Shown here piece after piece: positions 1 to 5,336 of a stretch of DNA of 5,549 nt. How positions within the stretch are numbered: position 1 is the stretch's first letter; every line of letters begins with the position of its first letter. A model generated the notes under the pieces. It searched no databases. It saw only the letters and a list, made by a program, of their open reading frames with translations, and was not told the origin of the DNA. A program made the translations under genes and the position numbers. Source of the DNA: Methanomassiliicoccales archaeon UBA280 (GTDB taxonomy: Archaea; Thermoplasmatota; Thermoplasmata; SG8-5); assembly GCA_002499085.1 (NCBI GenBank), contig DAKD01000001.1:27376-32924 (forward strand), given 5' to 3'.

Positions 1-59
1 CTAGACCCTATGACCCTAGCCCCTGGACCCAAGCATTCACTAAGAAGTGGACAGACTCG
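1..59 (-). repeat. Dispersed repeat, left copy (truncated by window edge)
   Basis: Read as reverse complement, bases 1-24 match 5386-5409 perfectly. Aligned in the other register, bases 1-59 match the reverse complement of 5337-5394 at about 49 of 59 positions with one gap. The match consists of CTAG-containing 15-base units (1-24) followed by a conserved single-copy tail that ends in GACAGACTCG (50-59). The tail ends 58 bases before the start codon at 118. The element probably continues to the left of the window. Its function is unknown; it could be a dispersed intergenic repeat or a shared upstream element. Confidence 0.8.
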
Positions 60-63
60 CAAA

Positions 64-80
64 TGGGAAAGTAATATTAG
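64..80 (+). promoter_or_regulatory. Probable archaeal TATA/BRE promoter of the GTPase operon
   Basis: The AT-rich TAATATTA at 72-79 is preceded by the purine-rich GGGAAAG, which resembles a BRE. Archaeal spacing of about 26 bases puts transcription start near 101 and gives a leader of roughly 15 bases before ATG 118. A second AT patch, CTTTAAAG at 98-105, is too close to the start codon to serve it. No clear Shine-Dalgarno sequence precedes 118. Confidence 0.35.
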
Positions 81-117
81 CAAGGTTTGCATTACTACTT
101 TAAAGCGGTTGGCGCAC

Positions 118-939
118 ATGGAAGTCAAGCAAGTGAAAAGGAAGGTTCTCCTCATCGGGGACGGGGCTGTCGGGAAGACCAGCCTGATAAAGAAATTCGT
201 GATGGACAAGTTCGACGACAAGTACATCACCACCATCGGGACGAAGATAACCAAGAAGGACCTGAGATTCAAGGAGGACGGCAGGGACACAGTGCTCACG
301 CTCATGATATGGGACATACTGGGTCAGAAAGGGTACTCGAGTATTCAGGCCTCGAGCTTCAGGGGCGCGGAAGGCGCAATGATAGTCTGCGACCTCACAA
401 GGAAGGAGACCCTGGCCAATGCCCGGGAGTACTGGATACCGGAGCTCAGGAAAACCGCAAGCTCCATCCCCCTGGTTTTCGTCGGCAACAAATGCGACCT
501 GCTGGAACAGCGCCAGATATCGGAGGACGAGCTTAAGGCGGAGGCAGCTGCCCATTCAGCGGCCAGCTTTGTCTCCAGCGCCAAGACAGGGGAGAATGTC
601 GAGTCGATATTCACCAAGCTCGGCGAGGTCGTGCTTGCCGGCGAGACCAGAGAGGCGCCGGCCAGCGCCGCGAAGGGGGAAAGAGTCATTTCCAACCTTA
701 CCGACGTGACTGACGTGATAATCAGCGAATTCTGCGAGGGATTCGGGGACCATGAGACAGCAATGGCCGCAGTCAGACAGCAGTTCTCGCTGGCCGGTGT
801 GGATGTGAAGAAGCCAACCAAGGAAACCCTTCTGAAAGCCGTTGAAAAGCTGGCCGATGTCGAGAAAGGCTTCAAGGACGATTTCGCAGTGAAGAGCACA
901 CTGGCCAAGAGAAAGCGCATGATCGAGCAACACGGGTAG
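118..939 (+). CDS. Rab/Ras-like small GTPase with C-terminal helical extension
   Basis: This 273-residue protein has all the Ras-superfamily G motifs. G1 is GDGAVGKT (14-21), the switch I segment is YITTIGTK (36-43) with a candidate Mg-coordinating Thr39, G3 is WDILGQ (65-70) with the catalytic-type Gln70, G4 is NKCD (124-127) and G5 is SSAKTG (153-158). It should bind and hydrolyse GTP as a molecular switch in the cytosol. The G domain ends near residue 175. A low-complexity linker (about 176-189) then leads to about 80 residues of predicted helix that I do not recognise. There is no C-terminal prenylation cysteine. The start at 118 is preferred because it places the P-loop at the same residue numbers as in the next gene. 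An in-frame ATG at 10 would translate the upstream repeat and promoter region. It is the first gene of an operon and lies 7 bases from its paralogue. The family call is secure; the partner and process are unknown. Confidence 0.92.
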   Translation: MEVKQVKRKVLLIGDGAVGKTSLIKKFVMDKFDDKYITTIGTKITKKDLRFKEDGRDTVLTLMIWDILGQKGYSSIQASSFRGAEGAMIVCDLTRKETLANAREYWIPELRKTASSIPLVFVGNKCDLLEQRQISEDELKAEAAAHSAASFVSSAKTGENVESIFTKLGEVVLAGETREAPASAAKGERVISNLTDVTDVIISEFCEGFGDHETAMAAVRQQFSLAGVDVKKPTKETLLKAVEKLADVEKGFKDDFAVKSTLAKRKRMIEQHG

Positions 940-946
940 GTTAGCC

Positions 947-1492
947 ATGCTGCCGAAGAAGCTGATGAAGAAGGTTTGCCTGCTGGGCGACGGAGCTGTC
1001 GGCAAGACATCCCTGATAAGGAAATTCGTTTTCGACACGTTCGACGACAAGTACATCATGACATTCGGCACAAAGGTCTCGAAGAAGGACGTGACCATAG
1101 TGAGGAACGGCCAGGAGTTCAACATGACCTTCATAATCTGGGACATACTCGGCCAGAGGGTTCACGATAACATTCATTCAGCATATTACCAGGGCGCGTC
1201 CGGAGCTTTCATTGTATGCGATACCACGAGGCTGGAAACGCTCGAGCATCTGGAGGAATGGATCCGGGTTTTCCGCAATGTGAACATGAATTCCCCGGTT
1301 GTGCTGCTGGCAAATAAATTCGATTTGATCAAGGAAATGCAGTTCGGGGAGGATGAGATGCGGGAGATAGCTGCAAAGTACGGCATGAAATACCACCTTA
1401 CAAGCGCCAAAACCGGAGCGCATGTCGAGGAATCCTTCATAGAACTGGGCAACGAGGTAATCGACCAGCACCTGAAAAAGGGAGGCGCCTGA
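947..1492 (+). CDS. Rab/Ras-like small GTPase, tandem paralogue
   Basis: This 181-residue protein is a single G domain of the usual Rab/Ras length. Its motifs are GDGAVGKT (14-21), YIMTFGTK with Thr39 (36-43), WDILGQ (65-70), NKFD (123-126) and TSAKTG (152-157). It is clearly a tandem duplicate of the preceding GTPase: the motifs have nearly the same spacing and the DDKYI and WDILGQ segments are shared. It lacks the C-terminal extension and any lipidation cysteine. It should be a GTP/GDP switch, and two co-transcribed GTPases could act as a heterodimer or as sequential switches, which is inference. It starts 7 bases after the upstream stop with only a weak ribosome site (TAGGTT). An internal ATG at 965 would shorten the N-terminus by six residues. 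Its stop lies 2 bases before the V4R gene, so all three are probably translated from one mRNA. Confidence 0.93.
   Translation: MLPKKLMKKVCLLGDGAVGKTSLIRKFVFDTFDDKYIMTFGTKVSKKDVTIVRNGQEFNMTFIIWDILGQRVHDNIHSAYYQGASGAFIVCDTTRLETLEHLEEWIRVFRNVNMNSPVVLLANKFDLIKEMQFGEDEMREIAAKYGMKYHLTSAKTGAHVEESFIELGNEVIDQHLKKGGA
1481..1485 (+). promoter_or_regulatory. Shine-Dalgarno sequence of the V4R-DUF835 gene
   Basis: GGAGG lies inside the last codons of the second GTPase gene, 9 bases before ATG 1495. It fixes the start of the third gene and supports translation from a shared operon mRNA. Confidence 0.7.
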
Positions 1493-1494
1493 TA

Positions 1495-2451
1495 ATGACG
1501 GCCGAGGAAACCAGCGTCAGCTTCTTCGTGATGAGCGGGGACGCGCTGCGAAGCCTGCATGACGAGCTCCAGATCCTGCAGGGGGATAAGGGCGCCAGCG
1601 CGCTTCTGGAACGTTACGGTTTCAGATGCGGCGAGAGCCTGGTCCAGAGCGTCGGGTATGCATGCGAGAACATCGAGGAGCTGAAGGACATCCTCCCCGG
1701 GATACTCATCGAAACAGGCCTGGGCAGGGCTGCCACCAGGAAAATAACCGAGGACGAGATAATCATCGAGTTCGACGAGGCCGTAGAGGCCAATCATCTG
1801 GGAAAGAAGGAGGGCGCAAGCTGCAACTTCACTAGGGGATACATTGCAGGTGTGATATCCAGCATGTTCGACGCGCATTTTGACGGCACGGAGGACACAT
1901 GCAAGTGCCGCGGCGACGCGGCATGCGTCCACAGGATTGTAAGGGACCGGCTGTATGTCAAGCCCGAAGCGGAGAGCGCCGAAGGCGATGTGCAGAACGA
2001 GCTGGACATTTGCACGGGCTATCTGGTGAAGGAGGAAGTCCCGGACAGGAGCTACGAGATATTCAAGGACTGGGTCACGCACGGCCACCAGGGACTTTGC
2101 ATAACGAGGGACTTCCCCGCGAAGATCCGCAAGAAGTACGGGCTCGAGAAAACCCCGATCATATGGCTGTCAACCTCGGACACCGAGAACACGATACCGC
2201 CCCAGAACCTCTCGGCGCTTTTCTACCACATCGAGAATTTCCTCAAGAAGAGCCACAACGGCATACTGCTCCTCTCGGGCCTGGAATACCTCATAACCCA
2301 TAACTCGTTCCAGTCCGTGCTGAAGTTCATACAGCTTCTCAACGAGCAGATAGCGATAAGGGAAGCGGTCCTGATAGTTCCTGTGAGCCCCCTTACGATG
2401 GAGGAGAAGGACCTCAAGCTGTTCGAGAGGGAGCTCACGAAGCTCGGGTAG
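1495..2451 (+). CDS. V4R domain - DUF835 domain protein, putative GTPase partner or sensor
   Basis: This soluble 318-residue protein has two domains. Residues about 15-152 form a V4R (4-vinyl-reductase-type) domain. Its signature is Cys110, Gly115-Tyr116, then Glu133, Cys136, Cys138, Gly140 and Cys144, resembling the family pattern C..GY..G, E..C..G...C. Residues about 183-317 match DUF835, an archaeal domain of unknown function. Recognisable parts are GLCITRDFP (200-208), PIIWLS (221-226), the acidic hydrophobic strand ILLLSGLEYL (257-266), N270-F272 and IVPVSPL (294-300). No Walker A motif, signal peptide or membrane helix is visible. V4R domains bind small ligands or metals in bacterial and archaeal regulators. 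They are related to Bet3 of the TRAPP complex, which activates Rab GTPases. Being third in a two-GTPase operon suggests that this protein controls or reads those GTPases; that is inference. Domain calls are from motif recognition only. Confidence 0.85.
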   Translation: MTAEETSVSFFVMSGDALRSLHDELQILQGDKGASALLERYGFRCGESLVQSVGYACENIEELKDILPGILIETGLGRAATRKITEDEIIIEFDEAVEANHLGKKEGASCNFTRGYIAGVISSMFDAHFDGTEDTCKCRGDAACVHRIVRDRLYVKPEAESAEGDVQNELDICTGYLVKEEVPDRSYEIFKDWVTHGHQGLCITRDFPAKIRKKYGLEKTPIIWLSTSDTENTIPPQNLSALFYHIENFLKKSHNGILLLSGLEYLITHNSFQSVLKFIQLLNEQIAIREAVLIVPVSPLTMEEKDLKLFERELTKLG

Positions 2452-2475
2452 TCCCCGGGAATTCCGAAGAATCCC

Positions 2476-2483
2476 TTATATAT
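2476..2483 (+). promoter_or_regulatory. TATA box for a leaderless transcript
   Basis: TTATATAT is centred about 24 bases before ATG 2504, the spacing expected when transcription starts at or next to the start codon. No Shine-Dalgarno sequence lies between the box and the ATG. This suggests the membrane-protein gene has its own leaderless promoter, although it follows the GTPase operon by only 52 bases. Confidence 0.65.
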
Positions 2484-2503
2484 CCCGGAACCGATTCCTA
2501 ACC

Positions 2504-2833
2504 ATGAACAACTTCACAAAGCTGGTCATAGGCATGATAGCCGTGTGCGGCGCACTCGAGCTGCTGCTCTGGCCGGGCATGTTCCTCATTGCCGGGATTG
2601 CGATACTTTTCATACTTTGGGGCCTCCAGGGCGGCATGACTGAGGGCAATCCGTACAAGCGCATGCATTACTCGGGGCTGCCGGATTTCGTCGAAGTGAA
2701 GGATTACATGAGGAAGGAGGACATCGAAAAGAGGGATAACGCCGACACGCAGACCACATTGGCATTCGCCCTGCTTGGCGCCGGACTCATCGGCATCGAC
2801 CTGGCGATAATGTGGCACCTTGGCTGGTTCTGA
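2504..2833 (+). CDS. Small three-helix membrane protein of unknown function
   Basis: I do not recognise a family for this 109-residue protein. Two hydrophobic segments follow each other at the N-terminus (about residues 5-22 and 25-41), separated by a short turn at Trp23-Pro24-Gly25. A charged hydrophilic stretch (about 46-83, with many Lys, Arg, Asp and Glu) follows, and then a third helix (about 84-107) containing Asp99. The polar middle part is long enough for a small cytosolic or extracellular loop. There is no cleavable signal peptide or metal motif. The gene follows the V4R-DUF835 gene on the same strand but has a TATA box suited to leaderless transcription, so it may be expressed separately. 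It converges with cysS, with four bases between the stop codons. It could anchor or receive signals from the GTPase module, but only proximity supports that. Confidence 0.75.
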   Translation: MNNFTKLVIGMIAVCGALELLLWPGMFLIAGIAILFILWGLQGGMTEGNPYKRMHYSGLPDFVEVKDYMRKEDIEKRDNADTQTTLAFALLGAGLIGIDLAIMWHLGWF

Positions 2834-2837
2834 GTAT

Positions 2838-4235
2838 TCAGAGGACCTTCCATCTGGGCCCGTCTGCCGAATCTTCGAGCACTATGCCCAAAGCCTTCAG
2901 CTTGTCCCGTATCTCATCGGCAAGCCTGAAGTCCCTGTCCGCCCTGGCCTTCTGCCGGATGTCTATTATAATGTCCATCAGCGGGGCGAGCATGTGTTCC
3001 TGGGTGCCTTTCTCGAGCCTGAAAACCGACAGAATCCCATCGTAAACCCTGAATGCCTCCATCGCCGCCTCCAGGCCTGATCTTGTTGGGCCTGATTCTA
3101 TGTACTTGTTCAGCTCCTTGGAGAAGTCAAATGCCGATGCTATCGCGTCCCTTGTGTTGAAGTCTTCATCCATGGCTCCGTCGAATTTCCTGATGGCTTC
3201 GGCAGCCTTTTCCGCGAAATCATCTGTTCCTTCAGGAGCGGTCTTGAGCGCAGCAATTGCCGAGTCCAGTGCATTCTGCATCCTGCCAAGCGCCTGTGCG
3301 GCCTCGGCCAGTGCCTTCTGGTTGAAGTCTATCGGCTTGCGGTAATGCGTGTTGAGAAGGAAGAACCTCACGACCAGCGGATCGTATTCCTTCAGCACGT
3401 CCTTGATAGTGAAGAAATTGTTCAGGGACTTGGACATCTTCTCCGAGCCCACGTTCATGAGCCCGCCGTGCAGCCAGTACTTCACGAAAGGCTTGCCGGA
3501 AAGCGCCTCGGACTGCATTATCTCGTTCTCGTGATGCGGGAAAACAAGTTCGGTTCCGCCGCCGTGAACCTCGAAGCTCTCGCCCAGGTATTTCATGGAC
3601 ATCACTGAGCACTCTATGTGCCATCCCGGCCTTCCCTCGCTCCAGGGAGATTCCCAGAACGGTTCGCCCTCTTTCTTGTTCTTCCACAGGACGAAGTCCA
3701 GGGGTCCACGCTTCCTCTCGTCCACGGCTATCCTGGCGCCGGCCAGCATCTCGTCTCTCTTCCGGTGGCTGAGCTTGCCGAACTCGGCGACAGCCATGAC
3801 ATCGAAGTAAACCTCGCCCCCGGATTCGTACGCGAAGCCTTTGTCGATCAGCTTTTGGATTGCCTGGATTATCTCCTTCATGTGATGGCTTGCGACCGGG
3901 TAGATGTCTGCGCGCTTCACGCCCAGCGCGCCCATGTCCCTGTGATACTCGCCGATGTACTTCTCAGTGAGCTGTTCCAGCGGGATTCCGAGCTTGATCG
4001 TCCTCTCGATGCAATGGTCCTCGATGTCAGTGAAATTGATGACATAAGTGACCTGGTAACCCTTCCTGACCAGGTATCTCCGTATCACATCGAAAGTCAC
4101 GGCTGACTTGGCATGGCCCATGTGGCTGTCGTCGTAGGTGTTTATACCGCAGACATACATTCCGACCTTATTTCCTTCGAGCGGACTGAATTCCTCCATC
4201 TGGCCGGTCATTGTGTTGTGGACTCTGAGGGTCAT
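2838..4235 (-). CDS. cysS: Cysteinyl-tRNA synthetase
   Basis: This 465-residue class I aminoacyl-tRNA synthetase charges tRNA-Cys with cysteine using ATP in the cytosol. The Rossmann-fold signature HMGH (38-41) is the HIGH motif, and KMSKS is at 266-270. The zinc-site ligands that recognise cysteine thiol appear as Cys29, Cys209, His234 and Glu238. The GWHIECS (204-210) and HGGGTELVFPHHENE (224-238) segments are typical of the family. The C-terminal helical region ends with the conserved pattern ADRDFRLADEIRDKL (432-446) and LEDSADGPRW (453-462). Length is normal (E. coli CysS has 461 residues), and no key residue is missing. ATG 4235 is supported by AGGAG with a 7-base spacer. The gene is divergent from the SCP2-like gene and convergent with the membrane-protein gene. 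It is housekeeping and probably unrelated to the GTPase operon. Confidence 0.97.
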   Translation of the reverse strand: MTLRVHNTMTGQMEEFSPLEGNKVGMYVCGINTYDDSHMGHAKSAVTFDVIRRYLVRKGYQVTYVINFTDIEDHCIERTIKLGIPLEQLTEKYIGEYHRDMGALGVKRADIYPVASHHMKEIIQAIQKLIDKGFAYESGGEVYFDVMAVAEFGKLSHRKRDEMLAGARIAVDERKRGPLDFVLWKNKKEGEPFWESPWSEGRPGWHIECSVMSMKYLGESFEVHGGGTELVFPHHENEIMQSEALSGKPFVKYWLHGGLMNVGSEKMSKSLNNFFTIKDVLKEYDPLVVRFFLLNTHYRKPIDFNQKALAEAAQALGRMQNALDSAIAALKTAPEGTDDFAEKAAEAIRKFDGAMDEDFNTRDAIASAFDFSKELNKYIESGPTRSGLEAAMEAFRVYDGILSVFRLEKGTQEHMLAPLMDIIIDIRQKARADRDFRLADEIRDKLKALGIVLEDSADGPRWKVL

Positions 4236-4242
4236 TATTATT

Positions 4243-4247
4243 CTCCT
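4243..4247 (-). promoter_or_regulatory. Shine-Dalgarno sequence of cysS
   Basis: On the minus strand AGGAG lies 7 bases upstream of ATG 4235 and settles the cysS start. A TATA box is found about 25 bases further upstream. Confidence 0.7.
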
Positions 4248-4268
4248 GGGGGTTTCATGGGGAAAGGG

Positions 4269-4278
4269 TATAAAAAAG
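4269..4278 (-). promoter_or_regulatory. TATA box of cysS
   Basis: The minus strand reads CTTTTTTATA, an archaeal TATA-like box. Standard spacing puts transcription start near 4247-4250, leaving a short leader that includes the AGGAG site. Reading on the plus strand as TATAAAAAAG, it could also contribute to the divergent gene. Confidence 0.5.
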
Positions 4279-4293
4279 TAGGGGCTGCCATGC

Positions 4294-4301
4294 CATTATA
4301 A
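4294..4301 (+). promoter_or_regulatory. TATA-like box for the SCP2-like gene, leaderless
   Basis: CATTATAA is centred about 27 bases before ATG 4325, and no Shine-Dalgarno sequence is present in between. This fits a leaderless transcript. Together with the box at 4269-4278 it makes an 89-base divergent promoter region. Confidence 0.5.
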
Positions 4302-4324
4302 CCCGAAAGCCCGTTTCCGGCCCT

Positions 4325-4684
4325 ATGGCATGCCTCGAGGAACTGTTCAGGCCCATATGCGCGGAAGTAGAGAAGGAACTCAAGAAAGTCCTGAGGGGAA
4401 TTCTCACCGGGCCGATAGCCAAGGGATACCTTCCGCAGGCCTGGGTATTCGAAACAGGAGAAGAGACCATTACATTTCATGTGGATAAAAAGGGCAATGC
4501 CAGTACTGATTCAGTCGCTGATCCGAAGCCCGATGTCATAATCAGGATAGACCATGATTATCTTGCCAAGGCCCTCGGGACAAGATCCAGACCCGATTTC
4601 GAGCCGAAGGTTCTGGAGTATATATTCCACACCGGGAAGGGCGAGACTGCGTTCGGGTACATGAGGAAGAGGCTGGGGCTTTGA
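4325..4684 (+). CDS. Small SCP2-like (sterol carrier protein 2 fold) protein
   Basis: The 119-residue protein resembles short archaeal and bacterial SCP2-domain proteins. An N-terminal helix (about 2-24) is followed by strands with the pattern ITFHVDKKGNAS (49-60). The family-like core DPKPDVIIRIDHDYLAKAL (66-84) comes next, then a C-terminal helix with F101-T103-G104-K105 and a final GYMRKRLGL (111-119). SCP2 folds hold hydrophobic ligands in a cavity, but the ligand here cannot be read from sequence. There is no membrane segment or signal peptide. The start at ATG 4325 is supported by a TATA box at leaderless spacing. The gene stands alone, divergent from cysS, and no terminator hairpin lies directly after the stop. 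A T-run at 4774-4779, about 90 bases downstream, could end the transcript. The family call rests on pattern resemblance and is moderately sure; the reading frame is secure. Confidence 0.7.
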   Translation: MACLEELFRPICAEVEKELKKVLRGILTGPIAKGYLPQAWVFETGEETITFHVDKKGNASTDSVADPKPDVIIRIDHDYLAKALGTRSRPDFEPKVLEYIFHTGKGETAFGYMRKRLGL

Positions 4685-4773
4685 TACGCATCTGAACTGC
4701 AGATTCGGAAAGGTTGGTCTTGGTCTGGGAAGTTGCATTCTGAGGACTCTGGCATGAATAGGATTCTTCAAAC

Positions 4774-4779
4774 TTTTTT
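4774..4779 (+). terminator. Possible oligo-T termination site
   Basis: A run of six T residues occurs on the plus strand in otherwise mixed sequence, about 90 bases after the SCP2-like stop. Archaeal RNA polymerase can terminate at oligo-T tracts without a hairpin. Only the run itself supports this. Confidence 0.3.
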
Positions 4780-4810
4780 CGGAATATGCAATGCGAAGGA
4801 TGAGAGAGAC

Positions 4811-4860
4811 GAAACAGTGCTAGAGCCGAGTGTTTCGCCCCGCTCGTGAAGGCGGGGCGA
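4811..4860 (+). repeat. Two abutting hairpins, GC-rich module A
   Basis: GAAACA (4811-4816) pairs with TGTTTC (4831-4836). Overlapping its end by two bases, TCGCCCCGC (4835-4843) pairs perfectly with GCGGGGCGA (4852-4860) around an 8-base loop, TCGTGAAG. The second hairpin resembles the 3' hairpins seen beyond tnpB-type genes of IS200/IS605-family elements, but no transposase or TnpB reading frame is in the window. Confidence 0.6.
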
Positions 4861-4897
4861 GTACCCGACCCCCCCACCCTCACAGGCGGGGCCCCTG
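4860..4897. repeat. GC-rich hairpin module B
   Basis: CCCCACC (4872-4878) faces GGCGGGG (4885-4891) around a 6-base loop. On the minus strand the single mismatch becomes a G-U pair, so the hairpin is stronger there. The minus strand of 4872-4891 matches module A (4839-4858) at 16 of 20 positions, so A and B are inverted relatives. GGGGCCCC (4888-4895) is also a perfect palindrome. Confidence 0.55.
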
Positions 4898-4955
4898 AAA
4901 ACAGAGCTGGGAGAATGCCCCAGATTGCCCTGTCACTTGCCATGAAAATGCTCGC

Positions 4956-5000
4956 AGTACCCCGCCCTCCAGCTAATTAATGCTGAGATTCAGGCGGGGC
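4956..5000. repeat. GC-rich hairpin module C with an expanded loop
   Basis: CCCCGCC (4960-4966) pairs with GGCGGGG (4993-4999). Inside it, CAGC (4970-4973) pairs with GCTG (4982-4985) around TAATTAAT. Module C shares AGTACCC (4956-4962) and CAGGCGGGGC (4991-5000) with module B (4860-4866 and 4883-4892). It looks like a direct copy of B with about 20 extra bases in the loop. Confidence 0.55.
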
Positions 5001-5017
5001 ATGCTGCTTGGATAGAC

Positions 5018-5037
5018 GACAAAATGCTCATTTTGTC
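5018..5037 (-). terminator. Perfect hairpin spanning the stop codon of the GYD-like gene
   Basis: GACAAAAT (5018-5025) and ATTTTGTC (5030-5037) form a perfect 8-base stem with a 4-base loop. On the minus strand the TGA stop (5030-5028) falls at the top of the stem. It could act in transcript ending or stability; there is no long T-run after it. Confidence 0.4.
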
Positions 5038-5282
5038 CACTTGAATTCGTCAATAGGCAATGCCACGGATGTCTTGCATGTGACTGACGACGCTATCAAA
5101 CACACGAACTCCACAGCCTTCTTTTCATCAGGAGCCTCGAAAACGATTATCGCGTCCGGTTCGCCGAAAAGGCCCAGGAACTCGCGGACTTTGATTCCGT
5201 CCGGCACCTTCAGCCTCTTCAGGGCCCTGATCGTGTCCTCGAACTTCCCCTCTTTCGCCTGTATCGTGGTTACCATCAGCAT
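5028..5282 (-). CDS. Small GYD-like / dimeric alpha-beta barrel protein
   Basis: This 84-residue protein looks like a GYD-type ferredoxin-like domain, a small family of unknown function related in fold to dimeric alpha-beta barrels. The N-terminal strand is MLMVTTIQA (1-9), followed by a helix (about 12-24). A second strand KVREFLGLFGEPDAIIVFEA (31-50) carries a Gly40-Glu-Pro-Asp43 turn in place of the family's Gly-x-x-Asp turn. A second helix (53-65) and a final strand (about 70-80) complete the fold. The frame stays open up to 5348, but that extension would read into the promoter and the dispersed repeat. GGTGA at 5291-5287 sits 4 bases before ATG 5282 and 10 bases before ATG 5276, so either could be used. 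Such proteins often form oligomers, and its ligand or role is unknown. Family assignment is tentative; the coding call is good. Confidence 0.7.
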   Translation of the reverse strand: MLMVTTIQAKEGKFEDTIRALKRLKVPDGIKVREFLGLFGEPDAIIVFEAPDEKKAVEFVCLIASSVTCKTSVALPIDEFKWTK

Positions 5283-5286
5283 GTTT

Positions 5287-5291
5287 TCACC
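5287..5291 (-). promoter_or_regulatory. Shine-Dalgarno sequence of the GYD-like gene
   Basis: The minus strand reads AAGGTGAAAAC just before ATG 5282. GGTGA is complementary to the usual archaeal 16S rRNA 3' end. Its position argues against the far upstream start at 5348. Confidence 0.55.
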
Positions 5292-5312
5292 TTGTCGTAA
5301 TATCGCGTAGGT

Positions 5313-5323
5313 GGTATTTAACC
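5313..5323 (-). promoter_or_regulatory. TATA box of the GYD-like gene
   Basis: The minus strand reads GGTTAAATACC, a good archaeal TATA-like box. Standard spacing gives transcription start near 5290-5295 and a very short leader ahead of ATG 5282 or 5276. A weaker AT patch, GATATTA near 5300, is the alternative. Confidence 0.5.
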
Positions 5324-5336
5324 TTGATGAAATGCC

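Larger units (their letters stand above)
4685..5027. other. Gene-free region with clustered GC-rich hairpins
   Basis: No convincing coding region is present on either strand; the open frames here have no recognisable protein pattern. The first half is fairly plain, with a 5-base hairpin at 4690-4704 and a T-run. The second half, from about 4811 to 5000, is dense in inverted repeats, including three related CCCCGCC/GGCGGGG-type modules described separately. It may be a decayed mobile element, a small structured RNA, or the transcript end region of the two flanking convergent genes. Confidence 0.6.

Noticed and set aside
10..117. N-terminal extension of the first GTPase from ATG 10
   Set aside because: It would translate the dispersed repeat and likely promoter. 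The start at 118 aligns the N-terminus with the paralogue.
1186..2088. A 300-codon open frame on the minus strand across the second GTPase and V4R genes
   Set aside because: It is antisense to two well-supported genes and has no recognisable protein pattern. Similar minus-strand frames at 345-1010 and 556-1146 are also shadows.
3618..4106. A 162-codon open frame on the plus strand inside cysS
   Set aside because: It is antisense to a complete cysteinyl-tRNA synthetase with all catalytic motifs. The frame is a by-product of codon bias.
4542..4943. A 133-codon minus-strand frame across the SCP2-like gene and the gap
   Set aside because: It runs antisense to a supported gene, crosses the hairpin modules, has low-complexity composition and shows no domain.
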